A DNA stretch of 31,773 bases from Planctomycetales bacterium (GCA_024645305.1 JAHEFU010000005.1:1-31773); one strand, 5' to 3'. Shown: positions 8,011 through 16,211, counted from the stretch's first letter. The notes: generated from the letters alone by a model not told the origin. Numbers and translations: made by a program.

Positions 8011-8542
8011 CTACCAGAGCTGGAATTCGTCCTGCAGGTCAGCCTGTTCCGCAGTGCTCAGCCTGTACCGTTCCATGCCCACCTGCAGCCGCTGGCGGGT
8101 CAGCTCATACAGGCACAGCGCCGCTGTCAGCCAGACTGCGAGCCAGCTTAGTCAGGCCGCGGTGCTCATTGCCGAAGACCAGCGCCAGTTTCGCGGGCAG
8201 GAAGTCCGCTTCATGCAGGGGAACACTGCCTTCAGCGATGTCTGTGGCGAGGATCCGGAATCCTTCGGAAGCCAGGATTCCGTAGCATTCCTCGATGGAA
8301 TCATGGAAGGAGTAATGCAGCCACTTGTGCGCGCTGGAGCTGCTCTTGTGTCCGAAGCTGCGCGGATCAAAGCGCCGTTCACGGGAAAAAACAAAGCAGA
8401 CCCGCTGGATACCAAAGGCGTCGCAGCTGCGCATCACGGCCTGGGCATTGTGCCGGTCGTAGATGTTCTCAAGTACCACCGCTCCCTGCTGACGATTGGC
8501 GACAACCTGGGAAATGCGGCTGATTCGTTCGGGTGTATGCAC
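8011..8542 (-). pseudogene. Broken SpoU/TrmH-type tRNA/rRNA 2'-O-methyltransferase
   Basis: The frame from the GTG at 8542 encodes a SpoU-class methyltransferase: ENIYDRHNAQAVMRSCDAFG (motif 1 region) and ALVFGNEHRGLT (motif 2 region). It stops at 8105 after 145 residues. In the next frame, without interruption to a TAG at 8011, the sequence reads TAALCLYELTRQRLQVGMER, the family's usual C-terminal helix. Between the two parts the motif 3 segment (IPM..G..QSLNVSVA in E. coli TrmH), needed for SAM binding and the knot, is absent. A net deletion of roughly 55-65 nt, not a multiple of three, would explain both the loss and the frameshift. The promoter still looks intact (TAGAAT 6 nt before the GTG). 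An assembly error is the main alternative. The encoded protein should be inactive. Confidence 0.75.
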
Positions 8543-8548
8543 AGGCCG

Positions 8549-8554
8549 ATTCTA
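8549..8554 (-). promoter_or_regulatory. -10 element, leaderless, for the broken methyltransferase
   Basis: On the minus strand TAGAAT is followed by 6 nt (cggcct) and then the GTG at 8542, placing the predicted transcription start on the start codon. No Shine-Dalgarno is present, and an in-frame TAG excludes any earlier start. Confidence 0.55.
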
Positions 8555-8576
8555 GAGCAGGTCAGTCTGGTTCTGC

Positions 8577-8582
8577 TATGCT
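8577..8582 (+). promoter_or_regulatory. -10 element, leaderless, for the pcp gene
   Basis: TATGCT is followed by 6 nt (gaattg) and the GTG at 8589. No Shine-Dalgarno is visible. The spacing decides between the adjacent TTG (8586) and GTG (8589) in favour of the GTG. Confidence 0.5.
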
Positions 8583-8588
8583 GAATTG

Positions 8589-9263
8589 GTGCGCATCCTC
8601 CTGACAGGCTTTGAGCCCTTCGGCAAGCTTACGGCCAATCCCAGCCAGCATCTGCTGGAGCAGATTTCAGCGGCAGATTTCCCTGCTGGCACGGATCTGA
8701 TCCTGGAGCGCCTGCCCACGGCGTATTTGCGTGGTGGGCAGCGGATCCGTGAGCTGCTGGAGGAACACAGGCCGGACCTCTGCATCTGCTTGGGAGTGGC
8801 ACAGAACAGGCAGCATGTCTGCCTGGAACGTATTGCCGTCAACCTCGACGACTGCAGCCTGCCCGACAATGACGGTGAGCTGGCGGCAGGACGGGAAATT
8901 GTCAACGGGGACAGCCTGGCGCGGCGGACTGCACTGCAGCTGGAACTGCTGTTGCAGGAGTCTGCTGGTGAGGCAGCAATGGAGGGCGAGGGGAGCCCCG
9001 GTCCGGGCATCATTATTTCCAACCATGCCGGCAATTTCGTCTGTAACCACGTTTATTACTCGGCCCTGCAGCACATTGCGAAGCAGGAGCTGCCGACACA
9101 CTGCCTGTTCGTCCATGTGCCGATGACCGCTGAATGCCGCAGCCCCGGGGAACATTACACCTGGGAGCTGCCCACCCAGGCCCAGCTGCGCCGGACCATC
9201 CTGGCCCTGGCCGGCAGGCTTGCCCGGCAGGTCCGCCCTGCCTCCGAAACCGGCCGGCAATGA
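8589..9263 (+). CDS. pcp: Pyroglutamyl peptidase I (pyrrolidone-carboxylate peptidase)
   Basis: This 224-residue cytosolic cysteine peptidase (family C15) removes N-terminal pyroglutamate from peptides. It has the family start RILLTGFEPFGKLTANPS. The catalytic triad is readable: Glu80 in HVCLERIAVN, Cys152 in SNHAGNFVCNHVYYS and His176 in FVHVPM. Its length fits the family (about 210-225). The start is the GTG at 8589, preceded by TATGCT at leaderless spacing; a TTG one codon earlier is the alternative. It diverges from the broken methyltransferase with 46 bp between the starts. Confidence 0.93.
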   Translation: MRILLTGFEPFGKLTANPSQHLLEQISAADFPAGTDLILERLPTAYLRGGQRIRELLEEHRPDLCICLGVAQNRQHVCLERIAVNLDDCSLPDNDGELAAGREIVNGDSLARRTALQLELLLQESAGEAAMEGEGSPGPGIIISNHAGNFVCNHVYYSALQHIAKQELPTHCLFVHVPMTAECRSPGEHYTWELPTQAQLRRTILALAGRLARQVRPASETGRQ

Positions 9264-9360
9264 AGTCCATTTCAGGTCGAAGCGCGGTATTTTCCAGACT
9301 GCAAAGTGCGAATCCGTACATTTTCCCGGGTGTTCCAGCGCAGATGTTAGGCTGATGTCG

Positions 9361-11520
9361 ATGCACTCGCCGGAGGAACTACGCAGAAAGCTACAGGAAC
9401 TGGAGCGTCAGGTGCGCAGCGATCCTGCCGACGCGGCTCTACACTGCCGTATCGCCGGCCTGCAGGAAAAACTCGGGCGCGAAAATGAAGCACTGGCCGA
9501 ATTGCGCCAGGCTAACCAGCTGCGTCCGGGAGATCCCGCGATCCTTGAAATGCTCGGAAACCTGCTGATCCGGCTCGGTGAATATGATGAAGCCCTGGAC
9601 TACTACAGCCAGGCCCTGGATTGCGTGGATGGCCGGGCCAGCCTGCATCTGGGACTGGCAACAGCCCTGGCCCAGCTGCACCGGCGCGATGAAGCCCTGG
9701 CTGAATATCGCCAGGCGGCCAGCCTGGCACCGGACGATCTGCGCATGCTGTTCGGCCTGGCTGCCGGATATGCAGCGCTCAATCGCCACCAGGAAGCCGC
9801 AGAGGTTCTCGAGGATGCCCGGGTGAAGCAACCGGACAACCTCAATCTGCTGCGGAACCTGGCCCGTGCGTGGTGGGCCGGCGGAGAATACCCGCGAGCC
9901 TCCGAGCTGCTGCTGGAAGTTGTGCGTCGCAATCCCCAGGAACTGGCAGGCCGCCAGCTGCTGGGCCGTGTGCAGCTGCATATGGAAGACCCGCTTTCCG
10001 CGCTGACCAGCTTCATGGAAGCGCGCACGCTCGGCCTGGACAATGCCGAAATCCTGTGTGACATGGCAACGGCGCTCAGGGACCTCGGCCGGGATGAAGA
10101 GGCGATGGAACATGTCAGGCAGGCGGTCAACCTCGAACCAGGGGACAGCGGCATCCTCTACAACGCGGGCCTGCTGCATGCCGAGGCCGGGGATTACTCC
10201 GCCGCTGCGGACTGGTTTGCCAGGCTGCTGGAACTTGACCCGCAGAACCTGCCGGGTCTGCATGACAGCGCCATCGTGCTGGAGAGGCTGGGGCGGCATG
10301 ACGAAGCCCTGGCAACATATGGCCGGGCGATTGAACTGCACCCCGCGGACGCCTCCCTGCGCAACCATTTTGGCAACATGCTTTACAACCTCGGGCAGTA
10401 TGACAGGGCCCGCGAGCAGCTGCTCCTCTCACTGGAGCTGCGTCCGGATGACCCTGACTGCCTGGTGACCCTCGGTGCCGTGCACGCCTGCATGGGGGAG
10501 CGCAGCCTGGCCCGGGATTGCTACGCCAGGGCGATCGAGGCCCGCAGTGACTTCCCTGTGCCCTACTACAACAGTGGACTGCTGGAACTTGACGCGGGTC
10601 GCCCCGGACTGGCTGAGCAGTGGATGCGCCGTGCGCTGAATGTCGCACCCGGTGATGAGGCCTGCCTGGAGGGCCTGGCCCGCTGCCTGTACCTGCAGGC
10701 TCGTTTCGCCGAAGTCAGCGAGCTGTGCAGCACCCACGTGCGCCGCGATCCAGACTGTGTCTGGGCCTGGCGCTACTACGCAGCGGCCGCGATGGAGCAG
10801 GGCAACCATGAGGAGATCAGCAGCGCCGTGGCCGGCTGCCGGGCGCTCGGAGTGACAGATGCGCGCAGCATCATTCCGGTTGTCAGGAAGATGCTGGACC
10901 AGCGCCGCGACCGTGAGCTTTTGGGCACCCTGAGTGCCATGGGGGACCTGCAGCCCTCCCCGGAGCTGATGCTGCACATGGGGGTCGTGCTGCGCCGCCT
11001 GGGCCGGACGCCTGAAGCGCTGGACCATGTCACCGGTGCACTCGAAAAGATGGACCCGGACTGTGAAGCCTGCCTGGAACTGGCCCTTGTGCAGATTGAC
11101 CTCGGCAACTTGCCGGCGGCCCGGGAGGCTCTGCAGGAATGCCTGGAGTTATTGCCGGCCTCCACCGCGACCGAAACGCGGCTGGCCGTGGCGCTGTGCG
11201 ATGCCGACATGAATGGTGAAGCCATCACGGTGGCCCGCAACATTGTGGAGGTCCTGCCCGAAAGTGCCAGGCACCGGATGCTGCTGGGGCAGATCCTGCT
11301 GTTGGCGGAGCAGTTCGAGAGCGCTGCCCAGGAGCTGGAGAGTGCCGCCGAACTTGGCTTCAGCGGGCAGATCCTGCATTCAACCCTGGCCCATGCCTAC
11401 CGCCGGCTGGGCCGCCGCCGCGAGGCCAGTGAGCAGCAGCGCCTGTGTGCCGGTGGTCCGGACCAGCGCAGTGTCTGGCAACAGCTCAAGAGCTGGTTCA
11501 ACCGCCGCGGCTGCGAGTAG
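9361..11520 (+). CDS. Large TPR-repeat protein
   Basis: This protein of about 719 residues consists almost entirely of 34-residue tetratricopeptide repeats, with recurring 'W/Y-LG-A-Y---G---EA---Y-+AL-L-P' spacing. Examples are LGEYDEALDYYSQALDC, LGRHDEALATYGRAIELHP and LGQYDRAREQLLLSLELRP. It has no signal peptide, membrane segment or fused enzyme domain. TPR superhelices are protein-protein scaffolds, so a specific role cannot be given. The frame is open back to 9220 inside pcp, but the repeats begin after MHSPEELRRKLQELE. I chose the ATG at 9361 (TAGG 9 nt upstream); an ATG at 9355 is also possible. TGTTAGGCT at 9345-9353 resembles an extended -10 and would give a nearly leaderless mRNA. 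The next gene begins 9 nt after the stop. Confidence 0.85.
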   Translation: MHSPEELRRKLQELERQVRSDPADAALHCRIAGLQEKLGRENEALAELRQANQLRPGDPAILEMLGNLLIRLGEYDEALDYYSQALDCVDGRASLHLGLATALAQLHRRDEALAEYRQAASLAPDDLRMLFGLAAGYAALNRHQEAAEVLEDARVKQPDNLNLLRNLARAWWAGGEYPRASELLLEVVRRNPQELAGRQLLGRVQLHMEDPLSALTSFMEARTLGLDNAEILCDMATALRDLGRDEEAMEHVRQAVNLEPGDSGILYNAGLLHAEAGDYSAAADWFARLLELDPQNLPGLHDSAIVLERLGRHDEALATYGRAIELHPADASLRNHFGNMLYNLGQYDRAREQLLLSLELRPDDPDCLVTLGAVHACMGERSLARDCYARAIEARSDFPVPYYNSGLLELDAGRPGLAEQWMRRALNVAPGDEACLEGLARCLYLQARFAEVSELCSTHVRRDPDCVWAWRYYAAAAMEQGNHEEISSAVAGCRALGVTDARSIIPVVRKMLDQRRDRELLGTLSAMGDLQPSPELMLHMGVVLRRLGRTPEALDHVTGALEKMDPDCEACLELALVQIDLGNLPAAREALQECLELLPASTATETRLAVALCDADMNGEAITVARNIVEVLPESARHRMLLGQILLLAEQFESAAQELESAAELGFSGQILHSTLAHAYRRLGRRREASEQQRLCAGGPDQRSVWQQLKSWFNRRGCE

Positions 11521-11523
11521 AAT
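11518..11523 (+). promoter_or_regulatory. -10 element, leaderless, for the alpha/beta hydrolase gene
   Basis: TAGAAT overlaps the stop codon of the TPR gene and is followed by 6 nt (caccgc) and the ATG at 11530. There is no Shine-Dalgarno, so this gene may be transcribed separately from the TPR gene despite the 9-nt gap. Confidence 0.5.
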
Positions 11524-11529
11524 CACCGC

Positions 11530-12276
11530 ATGGAGCCGCAGGAACATTTCGTTGACTACGGGAATGTGCGCATCTGGAGCTGTGTATCCGGACAGGGCCG
11601 GGATGTCCTCCTGTGGAACGGCGGGCCGGGCTGTGATGACTACCTCGCCCCGCTGGCTGCCATGCTGGAGCGGCGCTGCCGGGTGGTGCGCTTCGAAAGC
11701 CGCGGCTGCGGCAGGTCCAGCCGGGATGGCAATTATGACCTGGCAACCACAGTGGCGGATGCTGAATCCGTCCGTCGCTACTACGGGATGTCCCGGGTGA
11801 TCCATGTCGGCCACAGCCAGGGACCGAACCACGCACTGGTGCACGCCCTTCTGTATCCGGATGTGGTGCAGGGCATCATTGGAATCGCCGGGGGCAAGGT
11901 CGTGGATGACCGCCACTGGAGTGAAGTGTTCCACCGCAACCATGCAGATCAGGGTGAGGACCTCGGCGGGCTGGAATTCGATGCAGATCCGGAAGTCAAC
12001 CTGATTGGCAACCGGACCTACCGGGACTTCTGCCGGACGGAAGCCTTCCTGCGCAGGCTGGCGGAACTGCAGCAACCCGTGGCCTTCATCAATGGCGGGG
12101 CCGACATCCGCCCCAACTGGCCCACGCGGCAGCTCAGCGCACTGCTGCCCCGCTCACGCTATGTGGAAATCGCCGAAGCGCCGCATATGCTGTGGTTCAC
12201 ACATGCCGCACAACTCGAACACGAGCTGCACGATGCATTGGACTGGCTGCAGGCGCAGGGCGGCAGGGGCGGCTAG
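11530..12276 (+). CDS. Alpha/beta hydrolase, proline iminopeptidase-like
   Basis: This 248-residue serine hydrolase has the oxyanion loop NGGPG (residues 30-34; HGGPG in proline iminopeptidases) and RFESRGCGRSS, the equivalent of the 'DqRGcGrS' motif of that family. The nucleophile elbow is GHSQG, with Ser96. The likely acid is Asp in GGADIRPNW and the likely base His in EAPHMLWFT. These features place it near the S33 peptidase/hydrolase group. It lacks a signal peptide and is shorter than typical iminopeptidases (about 310) because of a small lid, so the substrate is uncertain. Its TAG stop shares a CTAG palindrome with the stop of the convergent gene. Confidence 0.87.
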   Translation: MEPQEHFVDYGNVRIWSCVSGQGRDVLLWNGGPGCDDYLAPLAAMLERRCRVVRFESRGCGRSSRDGNYDLATTVADAESVRRYYGMSRVIHVGHSQGPNHALVHALLYPDVVQGIIGIAGGKVVDDRHWSEVFHRNHADQGEDLGGLEFDADPEVNLIGNRTYRDFCRTEAFLRRLAELQQPVAFINGGADIRPNWPTRQLSALLPRSRYVEIAEAPHMLWFTHAAQLEHELHDALDWLQAQGGRGG

Positions 12277-12626
12277 ATCTGCTCTGCCAGCCCGCTGAAG
12301 ATCTCATCGAACAGCTCCCGCACTTCCTCATAGGGCATATTGCGGTTGCCGGCGAACTTCACGCACTGCTTACCGCTCTTCAGGTTGCCAAGTCGCTCCA
12401 CCCAGTCATCCGTCAGCTCCAGTTCGCAGAAGTAGACCTGGCAGTGCTTCGCGCGGGCGGCATAGGCCAGTGCGCGGGAGTCATCTATCACATAGTGCGG
12501 CATGCCATGGCGCATTTCCTGCTTTGCCCCGGGGAAATGCTGCGTGATCATCCGGTGGAGATCTTTGAGCTGCACATGCAGCCCGGGATTGGCAGCCGCA
12601 TGGTATTCCCTGAATTCAGCTGCCAT
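12273..12626 (-). CDS. DUF1801 (YdhG-like) domain protein
   Basis: This protein of about 117 residues has the DUF1801 pattern: an N-terminal helix, MRHGMPHYVIDDSRALAYAARAKHCQVYF around residues 40-70, the 'GK--VKF' strand (SGKQCVKFAG) and a C-terminal helix. The biochemical role of the family is poorly defined; some members are described as iron-chaperone-like. The ATG at 12626 has AGGAAGG about 8 nt upstream. The ATG at 12632 overlaps that site too closely and is less likely. It follows the gene at 13258 by about 11 nt and so forms an operon with it. Confidence 0.75.
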   Translation of the reverse strand: MAAEFREYHAAANPGLHVQLKDLHRMITQHFPGAKQEMRHGMPHYVIDDSRALAYAARAKHCQVYFCELELTDDWVERLGNLKSGKQCVKFAGNRNMPYEEVRELFDEIFSGLAEQI

Positions 12627-12637
12627 CGGCATCCTTC

Positions 12638-13258
12638 CTAGCTCTTGTCGAATCCGTTCTCGTAACGTTCCTGCAGGATCTCCACCACGAGCTGCCCCGC
12701 GCTCTTCATGCGCTGCTGGGCCTCATGTGCCAGTGAACTGCAGACTTCCGCGGGCAGCGAGATGCTCAGCATCCGGCTCTGCTCATTGCGCAGCAGCAGT
12801 TCCTGCACCATGCGCTTGCCGATCAGCCAGTGGTCCAGGCCCTCCGCCAGCTCAGCCAGCTCCTCCTTCGTGATGCGCACGATGTTGCCACCCACGCTGA
12901 AGCGCTCGGGCAGGCTCAGCAGGAAGGGCTTTATGTGGTCCTCATTGAGGATCTGCGCGATGTCGAAGGCGCCCAGCCCGTACTTGCGCGGAGCCTCGGC
13001 GATGGCCGGCAGCACGCGCAGCAGCTTGCCGAACGGCTGCCAGTCAGTCCAGCCATGGGGGATGGAGGCTGCGACCTCCTCTGGACGGCCGAGGATGTAC
13101 ATGTTGTACATCCGGCCGACCTTGCCGGGCAGTTTGAGCACCCATTGCTGGTAGCGGTTGTCTCCACGGAGGTAGCCAAGCTTCAGGTTTCCGCCGATGC
13201 GGATCAGTTCCTGCCAGACCGGCTGGTTGTTCAAGTCGCTTGCGTATTGCGTTGTCAA
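12638..13258 (-). CDS. Unknown protein with ribbon-helix-helix-like C-terminus
   Basis: I do not recognise the N-terminal 160 residues of this 206-residue protein. They contain aromatic-rich stretches such as MYNMYILGRPEEVAASIPHG and GWTDWQPFGKLLRVL, have no signal peptide or membrane segment, and appear globular. Residues about 161-200 (SRMLSISLPAEVCSSLAHEA onward) fit the strand-helix-helix pattern of Arc/CopG-type DNA-binding domains. The start is a TTG at 13258 with GAGG 8 nt upstream; GATAAT also lies just before it. An inverted repeat (13278-13295) sits upstream and could be an operator. It is co-oriented with the DUF1801 gene. A DNA-binding regulator is a plausible inference only. Confidence 0.6.
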   Translation of the reverse strand: MTTQYASDLNNQPVWQELIRIGGNLKLGYLRGDNRYQQWVLKLPGKVGRMYNMYILGRPEEVAASIPHGWTDWQPFGKLLRVLPAIAEAPRKYGLGAFDIAQILNEDHIKPFLLSLPERFSVGGNIVRITKEELAELAEGLDHWLIGKRMVQELLLRNEQSRMLSISLPAEVCSSLAHEAQQRMKSAGQLVVEILQERYENGFDKS

Positions 13259-13277
13259 GTTATTATCCTCGGGAACT

Positions 13278-13295
13278 CCGCCCTCAATGGCGGAA
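13278..13295. promoter_or_regulatory. Inverted repeat upstream of the RHH-like gene
   Basis: TCCGCC (13278-13283) and GGCGGA (13290-13295) form a 6-bp stem with a 6-nt loop. It sits about 20 nt upstream of the TTG start at 13258 and downstream of the tRNA-Gln gene. It may be an operator, a leader hairpin or part of a tRNA terminator; no T-tract follows. Confidence 0.35.
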
Positions 13296-13425
13296 TTCAG
13301 CTCCGATCAGCACTTGCCTGACCGGACCATGTAAAGGATAGTACATTTCCAGGCACTGTGCTGGCTTATTGAATCATGTTTTGACCGGGAAAGGGGACTG
13401 CTGCGACCGCCGCTGCTCAGGGGAA

Positions 13426-13496
13426 CAGGGGAACCAGGATTCGAACCCGAACTGACTGGACCAAAACCAGTAGTGCTACCTTTACACCATTCCCCT
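13426..13496 (-). tRNA. tRNA-Gln (anticodon UUG)
   Basis: Reading the minus strand gives a complete 71-nt cloverleaf. The acceptor is AGGGGAA/TTCCCCT with discriminator G, and the D arm is GTG/CAC. The anticodon stem is ACTGG/CCAGT around loop TTTTGGT, with TTG at positions 34-36. The T arm is TCGGG/CCTGG around TTCGAAT, including two wobble pairs. CCA is not encoded. Immediately after the 3' end the last eight bases (TTCCCCTG) are repeated. Confidence 0.95.
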
Positions 13497-13573
13497 GCGT
13501 GGACAGAGATTATAGCGTGGCCTGCAGGACTGCGTGCCCGGCCTGCCACCGGACTCAAGCCTGTCATGGTGTC

Positions 13574-13579
13574 TATAAT
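13574..13579 (+). promoter_or_regulatory. -10 element, leaderless, for the multicopper oxidase gene
   Basis: A perfect TATAAT is followed by 6 nt (ctgtcc) and the ATG at 13586. There is no room for a Shine-Dalgarno. The -35 region is not recognisable. Confidence 0.65.
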
Positions 13580-13585
13580 CTGTCC

Positions 13586-15061
13586 ATGCGTAATCGCCCT
13601 ATCCTGTGCCTCCTGACCTCTGCACTACTGCTGACCGCAGCTTGCGGTTCCAGTACGCCCGCGCTCAACCGGGCTGCCGGAAACAGGCTGCTGTCCCCGC
13701 CTGTGGCGAAAGACAGCGATCCGGATTCTGCCGTTGTGCATATCTCCCTGGAAGCTGCCCCGCTGACGGTCGAATTCCAGCCGGGTGTCCCGACCGAGGT
13801 CTGGGCCTACAACGGCAGCTTCCCGGGACCGCTGATTGAGGCCAACCAGGGCGATCGGATCATCGTGGACTTCATCAACAACCTGCCGGAGGAAACCACC
13901 ATCCACTGGCACGGGGTGCGCCTCAGCAATGAAAACGACGGTACGCACCTCACCCAGGAACCGGTGCCGCCCGGTGGCAGTTTCACTTACGACTTCGTGG
14001 TGCCGGATGCCTCCCTGTTCTGGTACCATCCGCATTTCAACTCGGCTGAGCAGGTATACCGGGGACTGTACGGCCCGCTGCTGGTACACGGTGATGATCC
14101 GCTGCCGGAGGCCACGGAACGGGTGATGGTACTCAGTGATCTTGACCTCAGCAGCGGTCAGTTGGTGCTGCCCTGGAGTGATGGCAACCAGCAGCTGGAG
14201 AACGCCATGGGCTATCTTGGCAATACTCAGCTTGTCAACGGGCAGGTTTCTCCAGTGCTGGAAGTGCCGTCCGGCGGCCTGGAACGCTGGCGGATTGTAA
14301 ACGCTTCCGGGGCCCGGCCCTTCAACCTGAAGCTGCCCGGACATGTTCTGACAATGGTCGGGACGGATGGTGGGCTGCTCGAAGCGCCGGTCGAATTCGA
14401 TTCAATCGTGATCAGTTCCGGCGAGCGCGTGGACCTGCTTGTCGGGGTTGACGGCTCCGCAGGGCAAAGCGTCCCATTCCTGAATGCCAGCTATCGCAAC
14501 ATGCATGCCCCGGCCTTCGTGCCGGATCCGGACCACGAGCTGTTCAGCCTGAGCTTCAAGGACAGTGTCAGCGGCGTGGACCGCAACATCCCCGCCCAGC
14601 TGAACCCGATCCAGACTCCTGCCGTGGATGCCGGGGACCATCGCTTCCAGTTCAATGCCGCTCTTGACCCTCGTCCCGCTGACATCCTGGATGGCAGCGT
14701 GCCGGCGGACAAGGATGTGTTCTTTGCCAGCTTCGCCATCAACGGCATGCTCTTCCCGGATGTCGTGCCGCACCAGGCGCAGCTGGGAACAGTGCAGGGC
14801 TGGGAACTGTATAACCACACCCTGATGGACCATCCCTTCCACCTGCATGGTTACCGCTTCCTGGTGGAAAGCATCAATGGTGAGGCACCGCCCTACAGAG
14901 GCTGGAAGGACACGGTGAATGTCCCCGGCAGTCCGGGAGGCACGGTCGAGGTGAAACTGATCGTGCCCTTCGAGGATCGTGCGGGCAACTGGGTCTACCA
15001 CTGCCACGTCCTGCGCCACGTCCAGCTGGGGATGATGGGTGAGCTTGAGGTCACACCCTGA
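13586..15061 (+). CDS. Lipoprotein multicopper oxidase
   Basis: This 491-residue laccase-type oxidase has all four copper-binding segments: IHWHGVRL (about residue 108), FWYHPHF (about 148), MDHPFHLHGYRFLV (about 414) and YHCHVLRHVQLGMM near the C-terminus. These supply the type 1, 2 and 3 copper ligands. It oxidises phenols, Cu(I) or other metals and reduces oxygen to water. The N-terminus MRNRPILCLLTSALLLTAAC is a lipoprotein signal with lipobox LTAAC, so the enzyme is probably anchored to a membrane facing the periplasm. I chose the ATG at 13586 because the lipoprotein signal starts there. No Met-rich insert, which would suggest a CueO-type cuprous oxidase, is seen. It converges on the rluD-like gene with a 7-nt gap. 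Confidence 0.92.
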   Translation: MRNRPILCLLTSALLLTAACGSSTPALNRAAGNRLLSPPVAKDSDPDSAVVHISLEAAPLTVEFQPGVPTEVWAYNGSFPGPLIEANQGDRIIVDFINNLPEETTIHWHGVRLSNENDGTHLTQEPVPPGGSFTYDFVVPDASLFWYHPHFNSAEQVYRGLYGPLLVHGDDPLPEATERVMVLSDLDLSSGQLVLPWSDGNQQLENAMGYLGNTQLVNGQVSPVLEVPSGGLERWRIVNASGARPFNLKLPGHVLTMVGTDGGLLEAPVEFDSIVISSGERVDLLVGVDGSAGQSVPFLNASYRNMHAPAFVPDPDHELFSLSFKDSVSGVDRNIPAQLNPIQTPAVDAGDHRFQFNAALDPRPADILDGSVPADKDVFFASFAINGMLFPDVVPHQAQLGTVQGWELYNHTLMDHPFHLHGYRFLVESINGEAPPYRGWKDTVNVPGSPGGTVEVKLIVPFEDRAGNWVYHCHVLRHVQLGMMGELEVTP

Positions 15062-15068
15062 TTCCAGC

Positions 15069-16211
15069 TCAGCTGCCGCCCGGGTACTGCGGCGCTGCAT
15101 CATCCGGCGCTGACCGGCCGGCCTCATCCGAGCCGCTTTGTGCTGCCCGTGACAGGCCGCGTACCTGTTGCCAGCTGGCCGGCAGTTCGGCCTCGAACTC
15201 CAGTCGCTCCCCGCTGTGTGGATGGATGAAGCTCAGACGCCGGGCATGCAGGAAGAAGCCCGGATAGTCGGACAGCACCCGGAACAGCTCCCGGCGAATC
15301 TCCGCTTCAGGCCAGGTATTGTGCCAGACCCGCGCTGAGCTGCGCTCGATCCCCGTCTCCAGGAAACGCATCAGTGAACCGACCCGGCCCGCGCCGTACT
15401 TCTCGTCGTTGACAATCGCGCAGCCGATGGCCTGCAGGTGCACGCGGATCTGATGGGTCCGCCCGGTGTGGATCGCCACGTCCAGCAGCGTGAAGGGCCC
15501 CCAGTGCTCCGCCGTGCGGTACTCCGTGTGCGCACTGCGCCCGCGTCGTCCGCCGGCCCACATCTTCTGGCGCGAGCGCGGATGGCGCTCGATCGGCAGG
15601 TCGATGATCCCCGCCACCTCCTGCGGCGGGTCAATCACCAGGGCCTGGTACTCCTTCTCCGTGATGCGCTCGGCAAACTGCCGTGACAGCGAAACATGCG
15701 CCGGGTTGTTGCGGGCCACCACCATCAGCCCGCTGGTTTCCTTGTCCAGCCGGTGCACAATGCCGGGACGGTCGCTGCCTCCCTCATCCGAAAGCTGGCC
15801 CAGGTGGTGCACCAGGGCGGCGGTAAGCGTCGGGCCAGTTTCAGTGGCTGCCGGATGTACGGTCAGTCCGGCGGGCTTGAGGACCACCGCCACATGCTCA
15901 TCCAGATACAGGAAGTCCAGCGGGATGTCCAGCGGCTCGATATAGTCCGGTGCCGGCGGATTGAGCAGTTCCCGCAGGGCAGCCACATGCACGTTGATGT
16001 GCATCCCGGGGCTGAGGTTACGCTGCCCGCGCGGCAGGTGCTTTCCATTGCACAACACCCCGCCTGCCTCAATCAGGGCCTGCACCCGTGAGCGGGAGAG
16101 CTCGCTGAATTCAGGGATCTCGCGCAGCCAGACGGTGACAGCCACGTCGGCGCGTTCGCCCTTCGTGCCCTCGTAGTCGAAACTGAGCCACTCCTTGCCG
16201 ATTGAATCCAC
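15069..16211 (-). CDS. RluA/RluD-family pseudouridine synthase
   Basis: This 380-residue enzyme isomerises uridine to pseudouridine in structured RNA, most often 23S rRNA for RluD. An S4 RNA-binding domain lies at about residues 37-80 (SRSRVQALIEAGGVLCNGKH). The catalytic domain carries the signature GIVHRLDKETSGLMVVA with catalytic Asp156, followed by GRTHQIRVHLQAIGCAI. The C-terminal 30-35 residues are a low-complexity Ser/Ala/Gly/Asp tail that most homologues lack. The start is a GTG at 16211, preceded by AATAAT at 6-nt spacing. The start lies 46 bp from the divergent priA-like gene. RluD versus another RluA-family site specificity cannot be settled from sequence alone. Confidence 0.92.
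   Translation of the reverse strand: MDSIGKEWLSFDYEGTKGERADVAVTVWLREIPEFSELSRSRVQALIEAGGVLCNGKHLPRGQRNLSPGMHINVHVAALRELLNPPAPDYIEPLDIPLDFLYLDEHVAVVLKPAGLTVHPAATETGPTLTAALVHHLGQLSDEGGSDRPGIVHRLDKETSGLMVVARNNPAHVSLSRQFAERITEKEYQALVIDPPQEVAGIIDLPIERHPRSRQKMWAGGRRGRSAHTEYRTAEHWGPFTLLDVAIHTGRTHQIRVHLQAIGCAIVNDEKYGAGRVGSLMRFLETGIERSSARVWHNTWPEAEIRRELFRVLSDYPGFFLHARRLSFIHPHSGERLEFEAELPASWQQVRGLSRAAQSGSDEAGRSAPDDAAPQYPGGS

Noticed and set aside
8090..8175. Programmed frameshift as an explanation for the split methyltransferase
   Set aside because: No slippery heptamer is present, and the conserved motif 3 is missing altogether, so frameshifting would not restore a working enzyme.
9439..10368. 309-codon open frame on the minus strand
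   Set aside because: It is a shadow of the TPR gene; repeats and GC-rich codons create long antisense frames.
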